Source: Telmatospirillum sp. (GTDB taxonomy: Bacteria > Pseudomonadota > Alphaproteobacteria > Rhodospirillales > Magnetospirillaceae). From it: 41,873 bases of DNA. The DNA is taken from NCBI GenBank assembly GCA_009712185.1, contig WASQ01000100.1:1-41873 (forward strand), read 5' to 3'. Below are positions 1-8,197 of this stretch, piece by piece; position 1 is the first letter of the stretch; each line of letters opens with the position of its first letter. The translations under genes and the position numbers were made by a program. Under the pieces are notes generated by a model that saw only the letters and a program-made list of their open reading frames with translations, made no database searches and had not been told where the DNA came from.

Positions 1-97
1 CTCGGCCGAATACCGTTTCCGTGTAACCTTACCCATTTTCCCGTCCTTCCTCAGGTCGGGATTAGCTTATCGCTCTGTCCGATTTCCCGGGGCCACC

Positions 98-1183
98 TCA
101 TTCCAGATCATAGCAACCTTCGCAGACCTTCGGTGGGCGGCCTTCGATGTGCGCGTGGCGGAAGTCCTGCATCGTCTGGCCGAACCAGACGTCTTTGAAC
201 GGCTTCGCCATGCCCAGTTCATAGGTGTCCGGATTGGCGATCATGCAGCAGGGAACGACCCGGAGGTCGGAGGCGACATAGGCCCGTTCAAACGGCCAGG
301 GGCAGAGTTCTGATTTCGCCTTCGCGCCATATTTCGCGGCGATGTTCCAGAAAGCAACGGTGACGCCCAGTTCGTGGCCTCGGGCGATCAGCTTTTCGGC
401 GGACGCCATGGAGACGTCGTCAACCGAGATCTGCTTGTTGCGATCATGCCAGTCGACATTGTTGCCCCAATCGCCGATGTCGAGCGAGAAGACCATGCTG
501 GTGAAGCCAAGCCTTGCGGCCAGTTCGACGAGGTCCGGCAACTGGTGTGCGTTGTTGTGCTGAACCACGGTCCACATCTTGGTCCGCGTCACGTTCTGCT
601 CGCGGCAATAGGCATTGAGACGGGCAGTGTTCTCGACGACCATTTCGAAAACCGAACCCTTGCGGATGCTCTCGAACACCTCTTTGGTGGCGCCGTCGAT
701 GGAGATCTGGATCTCGTTGGGATCGCAGTCCACCATATGGCGATAATTATCCTTGAGGTGAAGAAGGGACGCGTTGGTCACCGTGCGGACCCAGATGTGC
801 CGTTCCCGGGCATAGCGGATCATGTCGAAGACGGCCGGCGCCCCCAGGGTCGGCTCACCCATGCCCTGCAGCTTGATTTCCACCAGGCCGTATTGTTCAT
901 CGATCAGGGCTTTGAAATCCGCCAGCGACATGTCCTCGGCGCGCTTACCCTTCGGCCATTCGCTGACTTGGCACATGGTGCAGCGGAAATTGCAGCGGCT
1001 GACGTTCTCAATGTCGAGCTTGATGGGCAAATAGCGGATGTCAGGATCCCGCTGACTGCGTTTGTAGAGCTCGAAATTCTCGCGGCAGCGGCTGTCTCCA
1101 GCCAGGCGTAGCCGTCGTTCCTCATCATAGGCCGCAACTCCCATGGAAGGTGTGGGCAGGGGCAGCTTCGGCAACGACGACAT
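98..1183 (-). CDS. Radical SAM/SPASM domain protein
   Basis: 361 residues. A CxxxCxxC iron-sulfur motif (CNFRCTMC) lies near residue 68, and a C-terminal cysteine cluster (CPWPF, VPCCMI, VCEGCYD) is typical of a SPASM domain holding auxiliary clusters. The family does radical chemistry on sugars, peptides or small metabolites; the substrate here is not visible. The ATG at 1183 is chosen because AAGGAG lies at 1190-1195 at good spacing; the longer upstream frame has no such site and reads like non-coding sequence. It lies 56 bp downstream of a SAM methyltransferase gene on the same strand, so the two are probably cotranscribed. In a polysaccharide island, modification of a sugar or its substituent is a reasonable guess, not shown by sequence. 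Confidence 0.9.
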   Translation of the reverse strand: MSSLPKLPLPTPSMGVAAYDEERRLRLAGDSRCRENFELYKRSQRDPDIRYLPIKLDIENVSRCNFRCTMCQVSEWPKGKRAEDMSLADFKALIDEQYGLVEIKLQGMGEPTLGAPAVFDMIRYARERHIWVRTVTNASLLHLKDNYRHMVDCDPNEIQISIDGATKEVFESIRKGSVFEMVVENTARLNAYCREQNVTRTKMWTVVQHNNAHQLPDLVELAARLGFTSMVFSLDIGDWGNNVDWHDRNKQISVDDVSMASAEKLIARGHELGVTVAFWNIAAKYGAKAKSELCPWPFERAYVASDLRVVPCCMIANPDTYELGMAKPFKDVWFGQTMQDFRHAHIEGRPPKVCEGCYDLE

Positions 1184-1239
1184 GCTGTTCTCCTTACGAA
1201 CGGGCGTCAACCGGGGCACAACAGGGCGCCCCGTCCCGG

Positions 1240-1899
1240 TTACGGCGTGAACCAGTAATAATCCCCTAAATATTGAGTTTCGGTGAAAATCGCCTGCCAT
1301 TCGTCGACATGCAGGATGGTTTTGGCGACCAGGTTCCAGCGGTGAAGGGCATCGCGCTCCGCGTCAGTGTGGTAGCCGTTCACCTTGATGAAGGCGTGTT
1401 TGCGGCTGACCCGCATGATTTCGCGCAGAGACCGCTTAACCCCTTCCAGATCCAGATTGTGGATGGTGGCGATGGAGATCACCAGATCGAAGCTCTTGTC
1501 CGGAAAGGGGAGCAAATCGCAGCTGGCGTGCCGAAGAAACTGCGCCACATCGGGCATGGCATTTTGGAGGCAGTAGTCGGAGATGTCGATCCCCGCCACG
1601 GTGATGTCCGGCAGCGCGATCTTGAAGTCATGGAGCATGAAGCCCTTGGCGCAGCCGACATCGAGAACACTGCTGTTTCCCGTCAGGCCGTAGTGGCTGA
1701 TCATGTCCTCCACCACCGGCGTGAAGAATTTTGGATTGTAATGGTACCCGCCCAGGCCGAGGCGCCTCGGTCCGTCGAAATAGGCCTTGTCGAAACGTCG
1801 CGCGATTTCCCTGTCGGCTTCACTGGCCTGGACGCGTTCTTCGATGATGTCCTTGCGCTTTGTTTTCGGGTAGCGCGCCATCAGATCGATTTCAGACAT
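1240..1899 (-). CDS. Class I SAM-dependent methyltransferase
   Basis: 219 residues. The motif VLDVGCAKGFMLHDF is a class I SAM-binding loop, followed by an acidic loop (VAGIDISDYC) and a post-motif strand (FDLVISIATIHNL). These support a soluble methyltransferase of the Methyltransf_11/25 type. The ATG at 1899 (MSEIDLMARY) is preferred over an upstream in-frame start because AGGGA sits just upstream and the extension is Arg/Ser-rich without family features. It is first in a leftward pair with the radical SAM gene and is divergent from another methyltransferase gene at 2286. The substrate is probably a sugar or sugar nucleotide, inferred from neighbours only. Confidence 0.9.
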   Translation of the reverse strand: MSEIDLMARYPKTKRKDIIEERVQASEADREIARRFDKAYFDGPRRLGLGGYHYNPKFFTPVVEDMISHYGLTGNSSVLDVGCAKGFMLHDFKIALPDITVAGIDISDYCLQNAMPDVAQFLRHASCDLLPFPDKSFDLVISIATIHNLDLEGVKRSLREIMRVSRKHAFIKVNGYHTDAERDALHRWNLVAKTILHVDEWQAIFTETQYLGDYYWFTP

Positions 1900-2285
1900 T
1901 GGAATTCCCTGTTGCGAACGAAAGATGCGGTGAGGCGTTGCGGAAAGGCCTATCGGCAAGTGACGGCGTGCGCCGCGGGAGGTGGCCATATCGGCTTTCC
2001 CGGATCCGGCAATTCAGGAAAATTTCCTGGAACGCCAATTGGTGCAAAATACTGCAACAGTGTAGCCGCATGACGGAAATTTTTCGACCGCAATGATATA
2101 AGGTGAAAGCCTATTCTGATATCCATGTTATTTTAACTATTTGTTAAACTTATTTTGACGCAGATTGCATTTTGTGGGGCGGCGCGCGAGGAGGACGAAC
2201 GGCTCCAGGACCGGCCTTCGTCAATCGGGCAATGGGATATCGCTTCCAAGAGAAAAGCCTTTCGAAGATGGCGGTGGAGAAACAA
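1900..2285. promoter_or_regulatory. Divergent AT-rich promoter region
   Basis: 386 bp without a gene, between the leftward methyltransferase/radical SAM pair and the rightward TylF-like gene. It turns AT-rich from about 2090 to 2160, unlike its surroundings, and should hold promoters for both directions, though no clean -35/-10 pair stands out. A 15-bp palindrome at 2015-2029 (CAGGAAA-A-TTTCCTG) is a candidate operator. Confidence 0.55.
2015..2029. promoter_or_regulatory. Palindrome, candidate operator
   Basis: Perfect inverted repeat CAGGAAA with TTTCCTG around one central A, in the divergent promoter region. Size and symmetry fit a dimeric repressor site. No regulator gene is next to it. 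Confidence 0.35.
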
Positions 2286-3044
2286 ATGAGTGACGTCTTG
2301 AATCGGAAAAGCTCTGTCGAGCAGGAATATCTCGGGGCGCTCACGAATGCGCGGCAGGAAGCCCAAAAATATATGGAACCAGGACAATTCGTTGAAAACA
2401 CATTCATGTTTCTGACGAAAAAAGAGATTTCTCACATCCTGTTTTTTTATGATCTGTATGCCAAACACATCGTCAATGTGCATGGTAATATTTATGAATT
2501 TGGGGCTCGTTTTGGTCGAAATCTTGTTCTTTTCACCATGCTGCGTGGTCTTCTGGAGCCCTTCAACTTCACGCGCAAGGTTATCGGCTTCGATACATTC
2601 TCCGGCTTCCCGAGCGTGCACGGCAAGGACGGCGAACACAGCACCGTTCGTGTCGGCGCCTATGGCGGGCTTCCTGACAATTATCCGGCACTGTTGGCGG
2701 CGTTGCTGGCGGGGCACGAAAGCGATCTGCCGATCCCGCATCTTAAGAAATTCGATATCGTGATCGGCGATATCAATCAGACGTCGCCGCAACATTTCGC
2801 CGCCAATCCGGCCGATCTCGTGGCCCTGGCCTATTTCGACGTCGATCTCTACGAGCCGACGAAGATCGCCCTGACGGAAGTGCTGCGGCGCTCCGGCAAG
2901 GGGACGGTGCTGGTGTTCGACGAAGTGAACGCCGCCCACTATCCGGGCGAGACGGTGGCGCTTTTGGAAAGCTGCGATATCAAGGCGTCAGGTCTGCAGC
3001 GCAATCCGCTGGCGGCCGGAAAGTCCTTCATCGTCCTTTCCTGA
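2286..3044 (+). CDS. TylF/MycF-like SAM-dependent O-methyltransferase
   Basis: 252 residues. The segment NIYEFGARFGRNLVLF, then KVIGFDTFSGFPS and later YFDVDLYEPTKIAL and VFDEVNAAHYPGE, match the TylF-type sugar O-methyltransferase family that is common in O-antigen and capsule loci. Homologues are often misnamed crotonobetainyl-CoA:carnitine CoA-transferase. The ATG at 2286 is chosen because GGAG lies about 6 bp upstream. A TTG further upstream would give a low-complexity Gly/Arg extension and is rejected. A strong hairpin follows the stop. The role is probably methylation of a polysaccharide sugar; substrate unknown. Confidence 0.88.
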   Translation: MSDVLNRKSSVEQEYLGALTNARQEAQKYMEPGQFVENTFMFLTKKEISHILFFYDLYAKHIVNVHGNIYEFGARFGRNLVLFTMLRGLLEPFNFTRKVIGFDTFSGFPSVHGKDGEHSTVRVGAYGGLPDNYPALLAALLAGHESDLPIPHLKKFDIVIGDINQTSPQHFAANPADLVALAYFDVDLYEPTKIALTEVLRRSGKGTVLVFDEVNAAHYPGETVALLESCDIKASGLQRNPLAAGKSFIVLS

Positions 3045-3057
3045 CACGGTGGAAAGA

Positions 3058-3090
3058 CGTCCCTCCGCCGGGTCGACCGGCGGAGGGACG
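3058..3090. terminator. Bidirectional hairpin between convergent genes
   Basis: A 14-bp perfect stem (CGTCCCTCCGCCGG with its complement) closes a GTCGA loop, in the 56 bp between convergent stops at 3044 and 3101. There is no long T run on either side, so termination efficiency is uncertain. Confidence 0.7.
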
Positions 3091-3100
3091 CCGTGGCCGG

Positions 3101-4213
3101 CTACAGCAGCTCGCCCAATTTCAGGGCCTGTTCGATCGAATCGTCGATATCGACCTGGTAGCGGTAGCTGCCCGCGCGGCCGATGGAGAACACGCCTTCG
3201 GGCATCAAGTCGAAATAGCGGTCGGCGCGGGCATATTCCGAGGTCAGCGGAAGCGGATAGTATTTGCCCTTTTTGGAGGGGATTTCGAGCCCGATCAGGG
3301 TCGATGCCGACTGGTGCTTGGTGAATTTCTTATATTCCACCACGCGGGTGAACTGTTCCTTGCCGGCGTAATAGACGAAATAGACGCCTTCGGGGAAGGC
3401 GTGTTCCACCGGCAGGACGATGGCGTGGAAATCGCGGCCGACATAAGGCAGTTCGCCGAAGCATTTTTCGAACAGCAGATCGGGCGAGATGGTGTTGACG
3501 ATGATGTCCCAGGTGGACTTCTCGCCGTCGATCACCACCGTCTTGTGGGGAATGTCAAAGGACTGGACGACGGTGTTCAGGCGGACGGTGGCGTTCGCCG
3601 TGGCGATCCGGAAATAGGGGTCATAGCCTTCCGGGTCGTAAGGATAGGCGGAAATGGCGCTGTCCCAGGCCGCCCGCGGGCCTTCCTTCAGGGCGACGCC
3701 CTTGGGCGACCAGCCGAAATCGTCGATTTTCCGATTGTCGTCCACCAGCCACATCTTCTTCGAATAACCGTCGATGAATTTGTCGTAGAGCGTGCGGCCG
3801 ACCGACGCGATCCAGTATTCTTCGAGATTCTTCGCAGCGGCGATGCCGTCCAGCGTCACCCGTGACAGTTCCTTGGAGATGGCATCCTTTTCCGGCATCC
3901 GCGGAATATCGTCTCGATGGATGGGGTAGTTGTAGAATTGCGCGTCCTGTTCGACATAGGTGATGAACTCATGGTCGTTGCAGGATCTGAGCGGCAGGTA
4001 CTGGTTCAGGAAGGCATAAACCGTCTCGTTCCTGGTCAGAAAGTGTCGTGGGCCGAAGGTGTGCGGATGGCCACCATGCCACAGGGTTTTACACCCGCCC
4101 CCCAGACGCTGATCGGCTTCCACAAGGGTGACATCCCAACCACCCATGAGCGCCAATTGGTGAGCTGCCGCGCAACCGGCGAAGCCGCCTCCGATGATAA
4201 GCGCCTTTTTCAT
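3101..4213 (-). CDS. glf: UDP-galactopyranose mutase-like flavoprotein
   Basis: 370 residues, the usual Glf length. An N-terminal FAD-binding Rossmann motif (ALIIGGGFAGCAAAHQL) is followed by a Glu-ending strand (VTLVEA) and then HPHTFGPRHFLT, resembling the substrate-side motif GPHIFHT of UDP-galactopyranose mutases. The family interconverts UDP-galactopyranose and UDP-galactofuranose in the cytoplasm using reduced FAD, feeding Galf into O-antigen or capsule. The C-terminal part (FSIGRAGSYRYQVDIDDSIEQAL) also fits. It is the last gene of the leftward nine-gene unit, 23 bp after the nucleotidyltransferase. Sequence divergence leaves room for another substrate, so the exact reaction is less certain than the family. 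Confidence 0.8.
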   Translation of the reverse strand: MKKALIIGGGFAGCAAAHQLALMGGWDVTLVEADQRLGGGCKTLWHGGHPHTFGPRHFLTRNETVYAFLNQYLPLRSCNDHEFITYVEQDAQFYNYPIHRDDIPRMPEKDAISKELSRVTLDGIAAAKNLEEYWIASVGRTLYDKFIDGYSKKMWLVDDNRKIDDFGWSPKGVALKEGPRAAWDSAISAYPYDPEGYDPYFRIATANATVRLNTVVQSFDIPHKTVVIDGEKSTWDIIVNTISPDLLFEKCFGELPYVGRDFHAIVLPVEHAFPEGVYFVYYAGKEQFTRVVEYKKFTKHQSASTLIGLEIPSKKGKYYPLPLTSEYARADRYFDLMPEGVFSIGRAGSYRYQVDIDDSIEQALKLGELL

Positions 4214-4236
4214 GATTGGATCGTCGCCTCCCGTCG

Positions 4237-4965
4237 TCAGAAAGACCGTGCCCGCGGCACGGAAAGAGTTGAGTAATCGTGCTCGGCCCGCGTCAGGCTT
4301 TCCGGGGTGCCGATATCACGATGGTAAACGTCATTATGAAAAGTGCAAATTCGCCCGAGAAACGCCGGAATAACCTCCGTGCTGAGGTCGATGACCGGTT
4401 TCTTCAAATCGGCCAGAAACGCGCTGACCACCGGTTCGAAAATGTAGACGGCGCCATTCGCGCGTCGGCCGGGCGGGTTTGCTTTTTTTTCATGAAACGC
4501 AATAACCAGACCATTGCCGTCCTCCTCAACGATTCCGCAGGATTGCGGGGTGTCGGTGTCAAAGGTCATCATGGTGATGGCTGCCGCCGCCGGACGGTTG
4601 CGGTGACGGGCGATGAAGGAGGCAAGGTCGAACCTGCTCAAGTTATCGGCGTGTGCAACCAGAAAAGGGCCGCCCGTCAGCCAGGCTCGATTGGCATGAA
4701 CGGTTCCTCCGGTCCCCAGCAAGCGTGGTTCGTGCGCCAGATCGATCCGGTCACACCATCGGCTGCTTTCCACATGACGCCGGACCTCCTCCGCGAGATA
4801 TCCGGTGTTAATCATGATCCGGTCGATCTCTGAACAGGTGAGAAGCGCGTCCAGCCAATAATCCAGGAGAGGTTTGCCTCGGATCGGCACAAGACATTTC
4901 GGAATCCGGTCGGTCAGGGGGCGCAAGCGGGTCCCCAGGCCGGCCGCTAGCAGCAAGGCCCTCAT
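4237..4965 (-). CDS. Sugar-1-phosphate nucleotidylyltransferase (HddC-like)
   Basis: 242 residues. The N-terminal signature LLLAAGLGTRLRPLTDRIPK, then LVPIRGKPLLDYW, is the nucleotide-binding loop and Lys of the NTP_transferase family (RmlA/ManC/HddC). Length and sequence resemble the short guanylyl- or cytidylyltransferases such as heptose-1-phosphate guanylyltransferase. The start is the ATG at 4965, which overlaps the upstream stop as ATGA (4962-4965); this implies translational coupling to the HldE-like gene. A longer in-frame start would lie deep inside that gene. Activation of a heptose or related sugar phosphate fits the neighbours; nucleotide and sugar specificity cannot be read from sequence. 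Confidence 0.88.
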   Translation of the reverse strand: MRALLLAAGLGTRLRPLTDRIPKCLVPIRGKPLLDYWLDALLTCSEIDRIMINTGYLAEEVRRHVESSRWCDRIDLAHEPRLLGTGGTVHANRAWLTGGPFLVAHADNLSRFDLASFIARHRNRPAAAAITMMTFDTDTPQSCGIVEEDGNGLVIAFHEKKANPPGRRANGAVYIFEPVVSAFLADLKKPVIDLSTEVIPAFLGRICTFHNDVYHRDIGTPESLTRAEHDYSTLSVPRARSF

Positions 4966-6488
4966 GAGGCCAATTCCTGAACCAGTTCTTCGGCTGTCAG
5001 TGGGATGTTGCCGATTCGCCCAACTTGGCAGGCTGCCGCTACCGATCCGAGATAGGAGGCTCGCCATATGTCCGCGCCTACGGCCATCGCCATCGATGTG
5101 CACGTTAAAAGAGAATCTCCGGCACCTGAAACGTCCTTAGGCGCCGTGTTGAACGCCGGAAGACGGTCGGTCGCAAAAGGACCGAGTTCAGGGGGCGCCT
5201 GGATCAGCAGGCCCTCAGCGCCAAGCGTCAAGAGCACGACGTCGGTTTCGGCCTGGCGGCGGAGGGTTTCAGCCAGAACGACGAGGCCACATCGGAAGTC
5301 TCGGACGGCCAGTCTGGCTTCGCGCTCGGTTGGAGTCAAAAGGCGCGTTGCCTTGAATCGTGACACATCACCGATTTGAGACGAGGCTTGGCTGTCTGCC
5401 ACGGTCATAATGTTTTTTTCGCGGCAAAAGCTGCAGAGTCGATCCACTAAAGATTGCGGCAAGGCGCCGTAGTTGAAATCGGAGAAAATTACCAAATCTG
5501 TTTGTTTGCAGGCTTCGAAGAAGCGCTTTTCAAGTTCCGCAATCAGGAGGGCACCAATATCGTGTTGTCTCAGGTGGCTGACCCGAAGAAGCGTTTTGTT
5601 GCTGGCCCTATACCGTTGTTTCAGCGTTGTCGGGCGGCTGTCGTCAGTCAAAAGAATGCAGTTTACACCCAGGTCGGTCAAAACATCCTCGGCAAATTTG
5701 GCCGTCGCATCGCGGCCGGTGACGCCCAGATAGGTCACCGTTGCTCCCAATCCCCGCGCATGTGCCGCAACGATTCCCGCGCCGCCGATGAAACGATCCG
5801 TGTGCACGGGGCTGACCACCAGAGTGGGATCTTCCTGCGACATCCCCAATGGATCACAACTAATGTACTCATCGACAATAAGGTCCCCGACAACGGTGAC
5901 TTTCAGCCGTGCGAAATCGCGGACCACATCGGCCAACTCGCGGATTTGGAAGCCGTGCCGCAGGGGATAATCCTGGGGCTTTCTGATCGATGAAAAATTG
6001 GTTTCGCGCAGCTCTCGCTGGAGAAGATCGAGGGACGAAAAGCGAACGTCTCCCGAACTGAACAACAGCTTACCGCTGTAACTCTCAACCGCTTCCTGTT
6101 CGGCATTAAAAAGTTGCTCGTGCTCCTTGCCCTTAACAACAACATCCGGCTTGAGTGCCCGTATAAATTGTTCCGGTGGCACCCGAAGAATGAATGCATA
6201 GTCGACAACGCCAATTGATCTGACGCCCTCCAGCCGCAGATCCTCGCCCAGGAGAGGGTTTCCCAATGCGTCAGACAGGACACCAACAATCAACATCGCG
6301 CCGCAGTCCGCTGCGAAATTCAGAAGGCGAAGATGTCCTGGATGAACGACGTTAAAGTCACCGGAGACAAATACAATCTTACGATTTTCTTCCGGGGATA
6401 GACCTGTAATGTCGGAGAGATCGTCAATTTCCGACAGGATACCTTTAATCCAGCTCTGCAGGTTCTGATCGATGAGCGGCGTCGCCAT
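4962..6488 (-). CDS. HldE-like fusion with inverted order: nucleotidyltransferase-PfkB kinase
   Basis: 508 residues, two domains. Residues about 38-165 form a cytidylyltransferase-like domain with the HxGH motif (FNVVHPGHLRLLNFAADCG). Residues about 190-505 form a PfkB/ribokinase-type sugar kinase, with VVGDLIVDEYI, the GG motif in FIGGAGIVAAHARGLG and the catalytic DVSGAGDSLLT. Standard HldE (heptose-7-phosphate kinase plus heptose-1-phosphate adenylyltransferase) has the kinase first; here the order is reversed. It could phosphorylate and activate a heptose or ketose phosphate. It overlaps the next gene by ATGA and sits 27 bp below the APH-type kinase gene. The family is certain; the sugar is not. 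Confidence 0.9.
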   Translation of the reverse strand: MATPLIDQNLQSWIKGILSEIDDLSDITGLSPEENRKIVFVSGDFNVVHPGHLRLLNFAADCGAMLIVGVLSDALGNPLLGEDLRLEGVRSIGVVDYAFILRVPPEQFIRALKPDVVVKGKEHEQLFNAEQEAVESYSGKLLFSSGDVRFSSLDLLQRELRETNFSSIRKPQDYPLRHGFQIRELADVVRDFARLKVTVVGDLIVDEYISCDPLGMSQEDPTLVVSPVHTDRFIGGAGIVAAHARGLGATVTYLGVTGRDATAKFAEDVLTDLGVNCILLTDDSRPTTLKQRYRASNKTLLRVSHLRQHDIGALLIAELEKRFFEACKQTDLVIFSDFNYGALPQSLVDRLCSFCREKNIMTVADSQASSQIGDVSRFKATRLLTPTEREARLAVRDFRCGLVVLAETLRRQAETDVVLLTLGAEGLLIQAPPELGPFATDRLPAFNTAPKDVSGAGDSLLTCTSMAMAVGADIWRASYLGSVAAACQVGRIGNIPLTAEELVQELAS

Positions 6489-6515
6489 CTTGCTGTTCCT
6501 CTTATGCTCATCAAG

Positions 6516-7595
6516 TCAGTTGCTGACGGATGCTTCAGCAGGAGATTCGTCCTGAAATGCTTGAGCGCTGCTGCCGGTTGCCGCAAGGCGGGAAAAAGCT
6601 GCTCGCGCTTTCCCCAATTGCTGCTGCTTCTGTTCTTCGACATCCATCATTGGGTCGGCAAATCTCCGAGGGGAACCCAAAAGTCTCGAAAAGGGATTCA
6701 GCATGATGCAGCACCATTTCAGAGCAAATAATGGCATCATGATTTCTGTCCTGCGCTCGAGGGTTCGATCTTGCGGCCATAGTTCAAGGGCACGGCTCAC
6801 GAATATCGGACGGAGTTTGGCTGGAACGGGAAGAGCCGGCTGCAGGGAGAAGTCGGCAATGGTCTTTGCCGGGTCGTCCCAACCTCCATATTCGAAGTCA
6901 AAAAATCCGATCCTCCCGGAGGGGCCGCGTATCGCATTGTGGAAACCAAAATCCGCAGGGGAAATGGCGCGTTCGGAGATTGCAAGTTCATCATTCGGGG
7001 CAAGGCCGAGGTCCTGCAATGCGATAGTGATTGATGGCCGCAGGTCGTTCCAGAACCTGTTCATTTCGGCAACCAGTTTCGCAGCCTGTTCCTCGACGTC
7101 GGAATTTGGTTCGAACGTCAATCTGGCCAGCCGTTGCTGAACAACCGCGAAGTGCCGATTGCTGCAAAAGCAGGCTTCCGCAGCCTCGGATAGGTCGGCG
7201 GAGCAAGAATGTTCCCTGCTGTTAAGCTGTTGTAGAAAATCGGCGGCAGACATGACCTCGGCCTCTCCGACCTCCCCCGGTGTCGGCTTTTCCCCTGCCA
7301 GATACTCCATCAAGGTGACGCCCGCGCCGATGTCGCGCCCGAGCGGACGGGGAGCCTGTTCCGTTCCCGTCTTTTCCGCGTAGGCCAGGAAGCGCCATTC
7401 GCAGTCCTGCCGGTCGCGATCGCCCGATTTTCCACGGAAATACCACTTGACGATGGCGCGTCGATCTTGCGAGTGGGCGAGAAAAACCCGATTGTTGCCG
7501 CTGACCGGGCAGGGAGTGAGATCTGGCCGTTCCGGCAATCCGAACGCTTCCCGCCACAGTTTTGTAACGACGCTGGTCAGTTCATCCGGTGCCAT
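6516..7595 (-). CDS. APH/choline-kinase-like phosphotransferase
   Basis: 359 residues with the aminoglycoside-phosphotransferase fold. An N-lobe strand and Lys (RAIVKWYF) are followed by a hinge (VTLMEYLAGE), a catalytic loop SPADFGFHN near residue 225 and the metal-binding segment IGFFDFEYGG. The loop keeps the catalytic Asp and the Asn five residues later, but the usual His of HGD is Pro. The family phosphorylates small hydroxyl compounds or sugars. The gene begins inside the preceding HAD gene (19-bp overlap with 7577-8194), so it belongs to the same transcript. In this context it probably phosphorylates a polysaccharide precursor. Drug resistance is not suggested by the neighbours. Confidence 0.83.
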   Translation of the reverse strand: MAPDELTSVVTKLWREAFGLPERPDLTPCPVSGNNRVFLAHSQDRRAIVKWYFRGKSGDRDRQDCEWRFLAYAEKTGTEQAPRPLGRDIGAGVTLMEYLAGEKPTPGEVGEAEVMSAADFLQQLNSREHSCSADLSEAAEACFCSNRHFAVVQQRLARLTFEPNSDVEEQAAKLVAEMNRFWNDLRPSITIALQDLGLAPNDELAISERAISPADFGFHNAIRGPSGRIGFFDFEYGGWDDPAKTIADFSLQPALPVPAKLRPIFVSRALELWPQDRTLERRTEIMMPLFALKWCCIMLNPFSRLLGSPRRFADPMMDVEEQKQQQLGKARAAFSRLAATGSSAQAFQDESPAEASVSN

Positions 7596-8194
7596 CGTTC
7601 CTCCAGATGACGGCCGATGGCGCCCCAGTCCGGAAAAGTGAACAGTCCGTTCATTTTACGGTGATGGTTTTCGGGATCAAACAGGATCCGTTCCGTTGCC
7701 GGGGGAAAGCCTGGCGCTTGAAGAAGTTCGGGGAGGTCATCGATGAAGACGTCGCATCCGCAGGCCCGGATGCGACGGAGTTTGTCGTCCCTGGTGACCT
7801 CGAAAAAGACGCGATCGCTCGGAACGAGCGGGGACGCGCCACCTAAATGGCGGTCCGTCCAATTCCTCGCCGCGCGGTGAAGATCGTAGGCCGGGCCAGC
7901 CGCAGGATAGCGTGTCCGATGGCTGATGACAAAAAGCGCGCAGCCGGCGGAACAAGCCCTCGTCATCATATCGATGACCCCTGGAAACGGAGGGGCGTCG
8001 TCCATGCTGGCGCCATAAACGCGGCCTTGCAGCCAGGTCCACTCGTCCTCCCGTCCGATGCCCCGGAGATAGTTTCGAACAGCCAGTTTATTGACGGCAA
8101 CGTGATCCGGGATCTGGCCATCCTTAAGGGCGGTGTCATGGAAGAGGCGGTCATAGCAAACGATCGTATTGTCGAAGTCAAATCCGATGCGCAT
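7577..8194 (-). CDS. HAD-superfamily phosphatase
   Basis: 205 residues. All HAD motifs are visible: motif I in IGFDFDNTIV near the start, the motif II Ser in LFVISHRTR, the motif III Lys in TRDDKLRRI and motif IV in DVFIDDLPE. An intact cytoplasmic phosphatase is expected. It starts 3 bp after the transketolase C-half gene and overlaps the APH-type gene by 19 bp, so tight cotranslation is likely. In a heptose-type pathway it could play the GmhB-like role of removing the 7-phosphate, but GmhB signatures are not specific enough here to claim that. Confidence 0.88.
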   Translation of the reverse strand: MRIGFDFDNTIVCYDRLFHDTALKDGQIPDHVAVNKLAVRNYLRGIGREDEWTWLQGRVYGASMDDAPPFPGVIDMMTRACSAGCALFVISHRTRYPAAGPAYDLHRAARNWTDRHLGGASPLVPSDRVFFEVTRDDKLRRIRACGCDVFIDDLPELLQAPGFPPATERILFDPENHHRKMNGLFTFPDWGAIGRHLEERWHRMN

Positions 8195-8197
8195 CCC

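Noticed and set aside
2172-2285. N-terminal extension of the TylF-like gene from a TTG
   Set aside because: The extension is Gly/Arg-rich and lacks a ribosome site; GGAG before the ATG at 2286 is better.
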